Shown: in pieces, positions 14,229 to 20,573 of the stretch | How positions within the stretch are numbered: position 1 is the stretch's first letter | How the letters are laid out: every line of letters starts with the position of its first letter | NCBI GenBank assembly: GCA_028695135.1 | Contig: JAQVJM010000006.1 | Location: forward strand, 1-35,721 | DNA from: Candidatus Moraniibacteriota bacterium | GTDB taxonomy: Bacteria; Patescibacteriota; Minisyncoccia; Moranbacterales; UBA9337 | Direction: 5' to 3' | Length of the DNA stretch: 35,721 nucleotides | Program-made: the position numbers and the translations under genes | Notes under the pieces: generated by a model | Database searches by the model: none | What the model saw: only the letters and a program-made list of their open reading frames with translations | Told to the model about the DNA's origin: nothing

Positions 14229-15149
14229 ATGAATAAAAAATTGACTGAAAAATTTTATCCGGGACACGCGACCTGCGCAGGATGCGGAATTCCGGCGATC
14301 GTGAGGCACGTCTTGGACGAAGCGGATTGTCCCGTGGTCGTGATAAACGCCACGGGTTGCCTTGAGGTGACTTCGACGCTTTATCCTTATAGCGCTTGGA
14401 AAGTTCCCTATATCCACAACGCTTTTGAAAACGCGGCGGCTACTGCGGCGGGAGTGGAAACCGCTTACCGGGCGCTCAAAAAAAAGGGAAAAATAAAAGA
14501 TAAGATGAAGTTCGTGGTGTTTGCAGGAGACGGAGGGACTTTTGATATCGGCCTGCAAGCTCTCTCCGGAATGCTTGAGCGCGGACACGATGTCCTTTAT
14601 GTGGCTTACGACAATGAAGGATATATGAATACGGGCGGACAACGCTCGAGCGCCACTCCCGTGGGAGCGGATATGGAAACCACTCCGGCGGGAAAGAAGT
14701 CCTCGGGAAACAAGCTTCCCAGAAAAGACATGATGGAGATAGTCAAAAGCCATCACATCAAATATCTGGCCCAGGCCAATGTCGCCTATATCGAAGATCT
14801 GAGGAAAAAGGCCAGAAAGGCGCTGGAAACGGAAGGACCGTCCTTCCTTCTGGTTCTACAGCCCTGCACCAATGTTTGGAAATTTCCGACTTCCGATTAT
14901 GTAAAAATCGGAAAACTTGCGACTGAGACCAATTACTGGCCTCTTTACGAGATCGAAGACGGAAGATATATTTTGAATCTAAAAATTGAAAAACCGAAAA
15001 AGATTGAAGAATATCTAAAGACGCAAAAAAGGTTCGGACATCTTTTGAGTCCCAAGAACAAAGAGCTGGTGAAAAATATCCAGGAAAATATAAACAGGGA
15101 ATGGGAAGGGTTGATTGAAAGGGAAAATGGTGGGATAGTAGAGCAGTAA
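14229..15149 (+). CDS. porB: Pyruvate/2-oxoacid:ferredoxin oxidoreductase, beta subunit
   Basis: The beta subunit, which carries the diphosphate and Mg2+ part of the thiamine diphosphate site. I start it at ATG 14229 (MNKKLTEKFYPGHATCAGCG). The ORF track's 14169 overlaps the upstream small gene and adds 20 hydrophobic residues not found in PorB. Marks are HATCAGCGIPAIVRHVL, NATGCLEV, AGDGGTFDIGLQALSG (GDGG Mg-TPP motif), YDNEGYMNTGGQRS and LQPCTNVW. At 306 residues the length is normal. The cysteines in CAGCG and later positions can ligate the proximal [4Fe-4S] cluster as in PFORs. It completes the por set. Confidence 0.95.
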   Translation: MNKKLTEKFYPGHATCAGCGIPAIVRHVLDEADCPVVVINATGCLEVTSTLYPYSAWKVPYIHNAFENAAATAAGVETAYRALKKKGKIKDKMKFVVFAGDGGTFDIGLQALSGMLERGHDVLYVAYDNEGYMNTGGQRSSATPVGADMETTPAGKKSSGNKLPRKDMMEIVKSHHIKYLAQANVAYIEDLRKKARKALETEGPSFLLVLQPCTNVWKFPTSDYVKIGKLATETNYWPLYEIEDGRYILNLKIEKPKKIEEYLKTQKRFGHLLSPKNKELVKNIQENINREWEGLIERENGGIVEQ

Positions 15150-15201
15150 GGCGGTAAAACTGCAATGCCATGTCGGCGATGCTTATTTTTTAAATTTTTT
15201 T

Positions 15202-15543
15202 ATGAAAATAGTAAGAGATAAAATTTCAGTCGAAGAGCTCAAGGAAATGTCGGAAAGGATGTTCGGCAATCTGGTCAAAGCGGTCGTAGATGTTAAGAAG
15301 GAAATTATGGCCGTGGACGCTGAACTGCATGCCGACCAGGAAGCTTTTCTTTTAGAAGAGGGATCCGAGCAAAAAGATTTGTGGGGAATAAACTTGTATC
15401 CGGAAATGAAAGGCGATGATTTTATCGAATTTGATTCGATGATAAATCTGCGTCCGTCGCAGGATAACAGGAGCCGAGGCGTAGATGATTCCGAACTGCA
15501 GAAAAGGATAATTGAAATAGTCTATAAATTAGTGGAAAGATAA
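15202..15543 (+). CDS. DUF5674 family protein
   Basis: A 113-residue soluble protein with the DUF5674 pattern: an N-terminal KISVEELKEMSERMFGNLVK, VKAVVDVKKEIMAVDAELHAD, then the strand LWGINLYPEM and MINLRPSQDNRSRGVDD near the C-terminus. Function is unknown; the fold looks alpha-beta. It is widespread as a single small gene in Patescibacteria and some other bacteria. The stop is followed after 5 bases by the next small gene, so the pair is probably co-transcribed. No Shine-Dalgarno, only a T-run, precedes the ATG. Confidence 0.85.
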   Translation: MKIVRDKISVEELKEMSERMFGNLVKAVVDVKKEIMAVDAELHADQEAFLLEEGSEQKDLWGINLYPEMKGDDFIEFDSMINLRPSQDNRSRGVDDSELQKRIIEIVYKLVER

Positions 15544-15548
15544 TTTTT

Positions 15549-15890
15549 ATGGAAGAGATCCAGCACAAAAATTTAGCCGGAGGAGAATGGCTCAAGCTTT
15601 CTTTTTTCGAGCAGATGGCCAATGTCGGAAGCGAGGTAGAAAGATCGATTATCTGGAAGGATAAGAATAATAGAGAATATAGCCGAATAGCATTTGAAAG
15701 AGCGCTGGAGCTTTTGGATCTGACGATTGCCGATCCCAAGAATAAAAAACGTCTCAAAGAGCTTCTGCGCGTGCGCGAATGTCTGGCCGACCATTTCGTC
15801 TTTGAAAATGAGTATGCTTCAACAGACAAAAACTGGCAAAATTATTTTTTCGTTTTCAACTGGGCGGCGAGGACAAGGAATAAAATGTAA
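15549..15890 (+). CDS. Small conserved hypothetical protein
   Basis: A 113-residue, mostly helical, soluble protein. The sequence has the look of a family often seen in Patescibacteria: WLKLSFFEQMANVGSEVERSI, then YSRIAFERALELLDLTI, RLKELLRVRECLADHF and a C-terminal WQNYFFVFNWAARTR. No catalytic or metal motif stands out. It is five bases downstream of the DUF5674 gene. I cannot assign a function; a structural or nucleic-acid-related role is only a guess. Confidence 0.75.
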   Translation: MEEIQHKNLAGGEWLKLSFFEQMANVGSEVERSIIWKDKNNREYSRIAFERALELLDLTIADPKNKKRLKELLRVRECLADHFVFENEYASTDKNWQNYFFVFNWAARTRNKM

Positions 15891-15927
15891 AATCGGAGTC
15901 AAATTTAAATTTTCCAGTTTTAACGCT

Positions 15928-16011
15928 TGAGCCATGAGCGAGATTCGAAATCGCGGCCTACGAATGGAGTTTATCCGCTTGCCTCGGCGAGCGGAAATGC
16001 TTTACCCCGCC
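15928..16011 (-). pseudogene. Degenerate tRNA-like 3' half with inserted hairpin element
   Basis: Read on the - strand, these 84 bases align without gaps to the + strand copy at 16286-16369. Both start GGCGGGG, share a 30-base identical stretch and end TGGCTCA. The - copy ends like a tRNA 3' half: variable AGGCC, T-arm with loop TTCGAAT, and acceptor strand TCATGGC. It has no matching GCCATGA 5' half nearby, its anticodon stem does not pair well, and the T-stem closing pair is a T-C mismatch. I treat it as a tRNA fragment carried by or next to a repeat, not a working tRNA. Confidence 0.6.
15964..15993 (-). repeat. 30-base hairpin element, inverted copy
   Basis: Identical over 30 bases to the + copy at 16304-16333. 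It begins CGCTCGCCGAGGC and ends AAACTCCAT, with a hairpin core CGCTcGCCgaGGCaAGCG. Confidence 0.85.
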
Positions 16012-16040
16012 AGCCCTGAGACTATAATCGGACTTGCTAT

Positions 16041-16074
16041 CAATTTGTCAAAATTTTAATTTTGCGACAAATTG
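16041..16074. repeat. A/T-rich hairpin before the tRNA locus
   Basis: CAATTTGTC / GACAAATTG (9 bp) encloses AAAATT-tt-AATTTT, with a GC bulge. It is not followed by a long T-run. It could be a bidirectional transcription barrier or part of the repeat-rich tRNA region. Confidence 0.5.
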
Positions 16075-16185
16075 GAATCTGCCTCTGGCGGAAACCCTAT
16101 TTTTTCGTCTAGACTAATTTTTATTTTTATGCATAATTAAATAGAGCTGAGCGAATCAGCCACCTTAGCTCAGTTGGCAGACCTT

Positions 16186-16291
16186 CCCGCCATTGCCTAA
16201 GCCCACGTAGCTCAGTTGGTAGAGCGACGCACTCGTAACGCGTAGGTCATCGGTTCAATCCCGGTCGTGGGCTCAGGCTTAGGCAGGCGGG
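16186..16291. repeat. Inverted repeat bounding the nested tRNA
   Basis: The left arm CCCGCC-att-GCCTAAGCC (16186-16203) and the right arm GGCTTAGGC-a-GGCGGG (16276-16291) are inverse complements apart from the short central spacers. They enclose the intact tRNA-Thr, and the left arm shares its last three bases with the tRNA 5' end. Confidence 0.85.
16201..16273 (+). tRNA. tRNA-Thr (anticodon CGT)
   Basis: A complete 73-base cloverleaf. The acceptor is GCCCACG / CGTGGGC, the D-arm GCTC-AGTTGGTA-GAGC, and the anticodon loop CTCGTAA gives CGU, reading ACG. The variable loop is AGGTC and the T-arm ATCGG-TTCAATC-CCGGT. Discriminator T; CCA is not encoded. The last pair of the anticodon stem is an A-C mismatch (ACGCA with CGCGT), the only flaw. 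The gene lies wholly inside the D-arm of a second tRNA-Thr sequence and is bounded by inverted repeats. Confidence 0.9.
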
Positions 16292-16303
16292 GCGACGCAC
16301 TTA

Positions 16304-16333
16304 CGCTCGCCGAGGCAAGCGGATAAACTCCAT
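16304..16333 (+). repeat. 30-base hairpin element in the anticodon loop
   Basis: Same 30 bases as at 15964-15993 but on the + strand. It lies in the loop of the outer tRNA-Thr, and its last T is the first base of the 3' anticodon-stem strand. Confidence 0.85.
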
Positions 16334-16378
16334 GCGTAGGTCATCGGTTCAATTCCGATAGGTGGCTCATAATTTTTT

Positions 16379-17305
16379 ATGAACAACAGAGATAAAAAAA
16401 ATATAAATTTGGAGGATTTCCTGAAAAATATAAATTCGGGAAAAAACAAGAGAATAAACCCTTTTATAACCGTAGTGCTGCTGATTTTCGTCTTTTTAAA
16501 TATTCTCGCCGACACGGGCGGGTTTAGCCTAATAATTAATCATCTAAAATCTATGGGAACACTCACGACGCTGATTATCATTGCGGCAGTGATCATATTG
16601 ATCTCCATCCGCCAGATCAATCAGTACCAAAAAGGTGTAAAATTCATGTTGGGAAAATATGTCGGTATCATGGAGCCTGGCTGGAGGCTGGTTTTTCCGA
16701 TAATCCAGGGCTATCAAAAAGTCGATATGCGCATCAAGGCGGTTGATGTGCCGGATCAGGAAGCTATCACTAAGGACAACATTTCCGTAACGGTCAACGC
16801 GGTGATATATTACAAGGTGGCCGATGCGGAAAAAGCGATAATCGAAGTGGAGGATTTTTATTATGCCGTATCCCAGCTGGCGCAGACTACGATGCGAAAC
16901 GTAGTCGGAGAGGTCGATCTGGACGAGCTTCTCTCCAATCGGGACGCGATTGCGGAGAAAATCAGAAAAATTGTTGATGAAGCGACGGACGCTTGGGGAG
17001 TGAAAGTCAACTCGGTGGAGCTCAAAGACGTCACTCTTCCCGAGGAGATGAAAAGGGTTATCGGAAAGCAGGCTGAGGCGGAAAGGGAGAAAAGAGCGGT
17101 TATAATAAAATCGGAAGGAGAGGTCGTGGCAGCCGGCAATATTTCCAAAGCGGCTGAAATGCTTTCTGCCAAGCCGGGGTCGCTTCATCTGAGAACGCTT
17201 CACACCCTTAATGATCTTTCATCTGATCAGTCCAATACGGTAATCTTTGCCGTACCCATAGAAGTTCTGAGGGCTCTTGAAAAAATAGGCGGTCAGGGGA
17301 AATAA
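16379..17305 (+). CDS. SPFH / Band 7 (stomatin-slipin-like) membrane protein
   Basis: A 308-residue scaffold protein of membrane microdomains. Two hydrophobic segments lie near the N-terminus (about residues 27-44 and 60-78), followed by the SPFH domain from RQINQYQKGVKFMLG. Typical marks are GIMEPGWRLVFPI, VDMRIKAVDVPDQEAITKDN, VTVNAVIYYKV and the slipin helix QTTMRNVVGEVDLDELLSNRD. A Glu/Ala-rich coiled segment (GKQAEAEREKRAVIIKSEGE) and an oligomerisation tail follow. No NfeD gene is next to it, although one often accompanies slipins. Its ATG lies only 11 bases after the disrupted tRNA, so it shares or follows that transcript. Function: probably organisation of membrane proteases or lipids. 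Confidence 0.9.
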   Translation: MNNRDKKNINLEDFLKNINSGKNKRINPFITVVLLIFVFLNILADTGGFSLIINHLKSMGTLTTLIIIAAVIILISIRQINQYQKGVKFMLGKYVGIMEPGWRLVFPIIQGYQKVDMRIKAVDVPDQEAITKDNISVTVNAVIYYKVADAEKAIIEVEDFYYAVSQLAQTTMRNVVGEVDLDELLSNRDAIAEKIRKIVDEATDAWGVKVNSVELKDVTLPEEMKRVIGKQAEAEREKRAVIIKSEGEVVAAGNISKAAEMLSAKPGSLHLRTLHTLNDLSSDQSNTVIFAVPIEVLRALEKIGGQGK

Positions 17306-17340
17306 CAAGAACGTACTTACGTCCGTAATTACGAAAAAAT

Positions 17341-17505
17341 ATGAAAAAAGAAATAAGGAAATTAAGCAAAACATCGACCCATAGCTACTCAATCGTTATC
17401 CCGAAAGCGATAATCGATAGATATGGATGGCGGGAAAAACAAAAACTTGTCATTGAAGACAAGGGCAGGGGAAAATTGGAAGTAAGAGATTGGCGGAAGC
17501 GTTAA
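17341..17505 (+). CDS. AbrB/MazE-type SpoVT-AbrB domain protein, 54 residues
   Basis: This short gene is absent from the ORF track. ATG at 17341 to TAA at 17505 gives 54 residues that form one swapped-hairpin SpoVT-AbrB DNA-binding unit: KLSKTSTHSYSIVIPKAI, then IDRYGWREKQKLVIEDKG and a strand KLEVRDWRKR. The SxSIVIPKAI strand and the GW-x-ekqklvi turn are the family marks. Such proteins bind DNA as dimers and act either as antitoxins or as transition-state regulators. No toxin ORF is adjacent, so I favour a free-standing regulator. It lies between the SPFH gene and a 16-base tandem repeat in front of rubrerythrin, which could be its target. Confidence 0.75.
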   Translation: MKKEIRKLSKTSTHSYSIVIPKAIIDRYGWREKQKLVIEDKGRGKLEVRDWRKR

Positions 17506-17510
17506 GGCGT

Positions 17511-17567
17511 TATAACAATTAAACAATATAACAATTAAACAATATAACAATTAAACAATATAACAAT
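17511..17567 (+). repeat. 16-base tandem repeat ending at the rubrerythrin start codon
   Basis: Three perfect copies of TATAACAATTAAACAA plus a 9-base partial copy, running without gap into the ATG at 17568. It occupies the place of the ribosome binding site, and no Shine-Dalgarno is present. Confidence 0.92.
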
Positions 17568-18086
17568 ATGCGTACATTTATCTGTGAAATTTGCGGGGAC
17601 GCTTATCTGGGAACGGAGGCGCCTTCAAAATGTCCTTTCTGCGGGGCTGATCATTCTTATATAAAGCCGGGAGCCGAAGCCAATCCTGTTTTTAAAAGAG
17701 CGGGAGAAATAGGCGAAAAATCCAAGGAAAATTTGATGCTGACCTTAGATTTGGAAATGAAAGCCAGCGCCATCTATCTTTGTATGGCGGGAAAAACCGA
17801 AAAATTTGAAATTAAGCAGATGTATAAGCGTCTGGCCAAGGTTGAGCTGGAGCACGCGACGGTCGTGACGAAGCTTCTGGGGATAGAGATGCCGAAAAGC
17901 TCGGTCGAAGAGTGCGGAGACGAAGATCTGGAAAATTTCGAAAAAACCGTGGAGCTGGAAGAGCACGCCACGTCTCTTTACGGAAGATTCGCTGCGGAAT
18001 CCGAAGAAGAAAAAGTGAAAACTTTTTTCGTGGCTCTTATGAAGGTCGAAGCGGAGCATATCGAGCTTATAAGGAATTATATGTAA
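17568..18086 (+). CDS. Rubrerythrin with N-terminal rubredoxin-like domain
   Basis: A diiron peroxidase that detoxifies hydrogen peroxide in anaerobes using NAD(P)H- or rubredoxin-derived electrons. In 172 residues, the [Fe(SCys)4] centre comes first (CEICGDAYLGTEAPSKCPFCG, residues 6-25) and the four-helix ferritin-like domain follows (about 50-172). The diiron ligands are seen as an early Glu in LDLEMKASAIY and the two ExxH motifs, VELEHA and VEAEHIEL, with ELEEHATSLY between. Classical rubrerythrins have the rubredoxin part at the C-terminus; this order is that of 'reverse' rubrerythrins. A tandem repeat replaces the ribosome-binding region. A terminator follows, so it ends a transcription unit. 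Confidence 0.9.
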   Translation: MRTFICEICGDAYLGTEAPSKCPFCGADHSYIKPGAEANPVFKRAGEIGEKSKENLMLTLDLEMKASAIYLCMAGKTEKFEIKQMYKRLAKVELEHATVVTKLLGIEMPKSSVEECGDEDLENFEKTVELEEHATSLYGRFAAESEEEKVKTFFVALMKVEAEHIELIRNYM

Positions 18087-18128
18087 AAATATTTTAAATC
18101 CTGTTTAATCTTTTGATTTATAAAAAAT

Positions 18129-18150
18129 CGCCGGCTTTTCCGGCGTTTTT
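18129..18150. terminator. Bidirectional terminator between rubrerythrin and PBP gene
   Basis: The stem CGCCGG-cttTT-CCGGCG has an A-run before it and TTTTT after it, between convergent genes. It can serve both strands. Confidence 0.85.
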
Positions 18151-18202
18151 CATTTTGCAACTATATAATTCCGCATATTTATATTTTAGAAAGAGATTTT
18201 TT

Positions 18203-20362
18203 TTAATCCTTATTTTCTTCTTCTTCCGAATATTGCCTTATCGCATCTTCCCATCTTTTGAGCATCTCTGGATCTACGTGCATCGTTTCGGACAGATAAT
18301 AAAGCAAAGAATGATTATCTTCGATTTCCACTTTTTCTTCAATCTTGTCGCTGTCTGTTTTTTCAGCTTTTTCAGCGCTTATTTTTTTCCCTGTTTTTAT
18401 ATTATAGTAAACAGTTTTCTTTTTAAGCCTGGAATCTCCGGAAATCATCGGAATATTTTTTATCTCAGGGACATACCCGATGAAATTTTCTTTAGGGACA
18501 TCAGTTATTATTTGCGAGATGAATTTATTCCAGATCGGCGCGGCGACATAAGAGCCGTCTGCTCCCATTTTCATAGGACGGTTATCATTGTTTCCTGCCC
18601 AGACCCCCACAGCTATTGAAGGCGTATACCCCACAGTCCAGGCATCTCTGTAATCCTGGGTAGTTCCCGTTTTGGCCGCTAGGGCATATCCGTCCAGATG
18701 CAGGAGATTATTCGGTCCGAAAATTGGCGTTCGCGCTGCATTATCGGATAAGATGGAATTTATCTTTCTGGCGATTTCCGGATCGATCGCCCTTATTTCT
18801 TCTTTTGTAAATGTCTGGATTTCTTTGCCGGAAGAATTTGTTATTTTTATGATAGGAGTCGCGGGATTTCTTATTCCGTCATTGGCGAAAACCGAAAAAG
18901 CAGAAGTTTCTTCCAATAATTTCATAGCGCCTCCGCCAAGGGCAAGCGCCAGGCCGTAGTTTCTATCGTCGTTCAATGTCGTTACTCCCAGCCTCTTTGC
19001 CAGTTCTATCGTTTCAGGAATTCCGGCTAAGTAGAGAGTTTGCACTGCCGGAATATTTAGCGACATTGCAAGAGCCTGTCGCATTGAAACTCGTCCATGA
19101 AATTTTCCGTCATAATTTCGGGGAATATAATCTTTGCCGCTTCCGTCCGGACCGAAGTTTGTGCGTGCGTCGAAAAGAAGAGTTTCTGGCTGGAAGCCTT
19201 TTTCGAAAGCCTTGGCGTAAACTATGGGCTTAAAGGATGATCCGGGCTGTCTTTCCCTTAATGAAACGTTTACTTGTCCGTCTATCGATTTGTCAAAATA
19301 ATCCAAGGATCCTGCCATCGCCAAAATCTGTCCTGTTTTAGGATCGATAGCCACCAGCGAAGCATTGGTCGCCCCATACCTATTGAGATGATCTTTGGAG
19401 TTTTTGAGAATTTCTTCCGCAAGCATCTGCTTTTCCCAATCAAGGGAAGTGATTATTCTCAGTCCTCCTTTTTCAAGAAAATCTCTTCCATATTCGCTTT
19501 CCATCTTTTCAAGGACATACATTACAAAATGGGGCGCTTTGATGTCGCGGTTAAGGGGCTGTATTTTTTCCTCTATATTTTCATTCAGCGCTTTTTCTGC
19601 CGTTTCTCCCGAGACCAGTCCCAATTCTCGAGTCCTTTCTATTATTTTGCGCTGTTTTTTTACCAGTTCTCCGATATTTTCTCCGTAAGGAAGATACAAA
19701 CTAGGTGCGTTGGGAAGGATCGCAAGCAACGAGGCCTCATCTAAGGTGAGATCTTTTGCGTCTTTTTTAAAATACGTCTGGGCGGCCGCTTGGATTCCGT
19801 AGGCGTTGGCTCCGTAAGGAACTTTGTTGAGGTACATATCAAGAATCTCGTCTTTGGAATAGATCCGTTCTATCTTTATAGCCAAGACCGCCTCTTTGAT
19901 CTTTCTTTTAAAAGTTTTTTCCCGGGTCAAAAAAACGTTTCTGGCCAGTTGCTGGGTTATGGTTGAAGCTCCCTGTTCGATGTTTTCCGCCTTTAGATTC
20001 TCTCTGGCAGCTCGAAGCGAGGATTTTATATCTATACCGAAGTGATGGTAGAAATTATCGTCTTCGGCCGCGATGGTCGCCCAGCGTATCGTGTCAGGTA
20101 TCTCGTCGTGAGAAAGAACTTTCCTATTTTCCTCTCCAAAAATTTTATAAAGGACATGCTTGCCGCTCCTGTCATAAATTATCGAAGTCTCATTCATCTC
20201 AAATTTTTTTTCCGTCACTTCTGAAGTATTGGTATAAAAATATATGAAAGTCAGGAGAAAGGCCAGAAAAATCGAAACTAGGACGTCAAATATTCCCAGC
20301 GCCGTCTGAAGCGCTAAGCGCGCGTATTTATTGCGGGGAGGATTTTTAGCTTTGCGGGTCAT
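18203..20362 (-). CDS. Bifunctional penicillin-binding protein (PBP1A/1C family)
   Basis: A class A PBP that polymerises glycan strands from lipid II and cross-links peptides outside the membrane. Of 719 residues, 22-43 form the single N-terminal membrane helix. The GT51 domain (about 75-245) shows AAEDDNFYHHFGID with catalytic Glu100, QGASTITQQLARN and YSKDEILDMYLN. The transpeptidase domain (about 320-620) shows S375-SFK with Lys378, S434-L-N and K564-TG-T. All catalytic residues are present. A Glu/Lys-rich tail of about 80 residues ends the protein. It implies a peptidoglycan wall. A well-formed promoter overlaps a palindrome just upstream (20390-20405). Confidence 0.95.
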   Translation of the reverse strand: MTRKAKNPPRNKYARLALQTALGIFDVLVSIFLAFLLTFIYFYTNTSEVTEKKFEMNETSIIYDRSGKHVLYKIFGEENRKVLSHDEIPDTIRWATIAAEDDNFYHHFGIDIKSSLRAARENLKAENIEQGASTITQQLARNVFLTREKTFKRKIKEAVLAIKIERIYSKDEILDMYLNKVPYGANAYGIQAAAQTYFKKDAKDLTLDEASLLAILPNAPSLYLPYGENIGELVKKQRKIIERTRELGLVSGETAEKALNENIEEKIQPLNRDIKAPHFVMYVLEKMESEYGRDFLEKGGLRIITSLDWEKQMLAEEILKNSKDHLNRYGATNASLVAIDPKTGQILAMAGSLDYFDKSIDGQVNVSLRERQPGSSFKPIVYAKAFEKGFQPETLLFDARTNFGPDGSGKDYIPRNYDGKFHGRVSMRQALAMSLNIPAVQTLYLAGIPETIELAKRLGVTTLNDDRNYGLALALGGGAMKLLEETSAFSVFANDGIRNPATPIIKITNSSGKEIQTFTKEEIRAIDPEIARKINSILSDNAARTPIFGPNNLLHLDGYALAAKTGTTQDYRDAWTVGYTPSIAVGVWAGNNDNRPMKMGADGSYVAAPIWNKFISQIITDVPKENFIGYVPEIKNIPMISGDSRLKKKTVYYNIKTGKKISAEKAEKTDSDKIEEKVEIEDNHSLLYYLSETMHVDPEMLKRWEDAIRQYSEEEENKD

Positions 20363-20389
20363 TTTTCTAAAAAATAAAAAATAAAAAAC

Positions 20390-20405
20390 GGCTTATCGAT
20401 AAGCC
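20390..20405. promoter_or_regulatory. Perfect palindrome at the PBP transcription start (possible operator)
   Basis: GGCTTATCGATAAGCC is a perfect 16-base palindrome. It lies directly downstream of the - strand -10 box, so it covers the expected start site. On the - strand a T-rich run follows, which also gives it a terminator look. Confidence 0.5.
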
Positions 20406-20434
20406 ATTATAGACTTTTTTTTACGGCAAGTCAA
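20406..20434 (-). promoter_or_regulatory. Promoter of the PBP gene
   Basis: On the - strand: TTGACT, a 17-base spacer, then a perfect TATAAT. The expected transcript start lies about 40 bases before the ATG. Confidence 0.75.
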
Positions 20435-20461
20435 TTTTCTTTCTTTAATGCCGGTTTTTAT

Positions 20462-20490
20462 TTGCATTTTTTAGGGAAGTTTATTATAAT
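20462..20490 (+). promoter_or_regulatory. Promoter of the O-antigen-ligase/TPR gene
   Basis: TTGCAT, a 17-base spacer, then a perfect TATAAT at 20485-20490. The start of transcription falls near 20497, at the first ATG (20496), which argues that translation begins at the next in-frame ATG, 20574. Confidence 0.75.
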
Positions 20491-20573
20491 TCACTATGAG
20501 TTTTGAAGCTTTAAAACTGAATTTTTTAAAAGTCAGTTTTGTTTTTATTAAAAATTTAAATAAAGAAAAAAAT

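Larger units (their letters stand above)
16159..16367 (+). pseudogene. tRNA-Thr gene split by two insertions, one holding another tRNA
   Basis: The outer sequence has a perfect acceptor stem across 209 bases (GCCACCT at 16159 and AGGTGGC at 16360). The D-arm start is TAGCTCAGTTGGCAGA, the anticodon stem is perfect (ACGCA / TGCGT), and the T-arm is ATCGG-TTCAATT-CCGAT. A 110-base insert (16182-16291) falls inside the D-stem between GA and GC. Removing it restores GAGC exactly. A second insertion makes the anticodon loop 33 bases long (16300-16332), and no UGU anticodon is visible in it. Body similarity to the nested gene says tRNA-Thr. It is probably dead unless unknown processing occurs. Confidence 0.75.

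Noticed and set aside
20496-20573. First ATG of the O-antigen-ligase/TPR gene
   Set aside because: It coincides with the predicted transcription start of a strong promoter; the next in-frame ATG leaves a normal leader. Leaderless translation remains possible.
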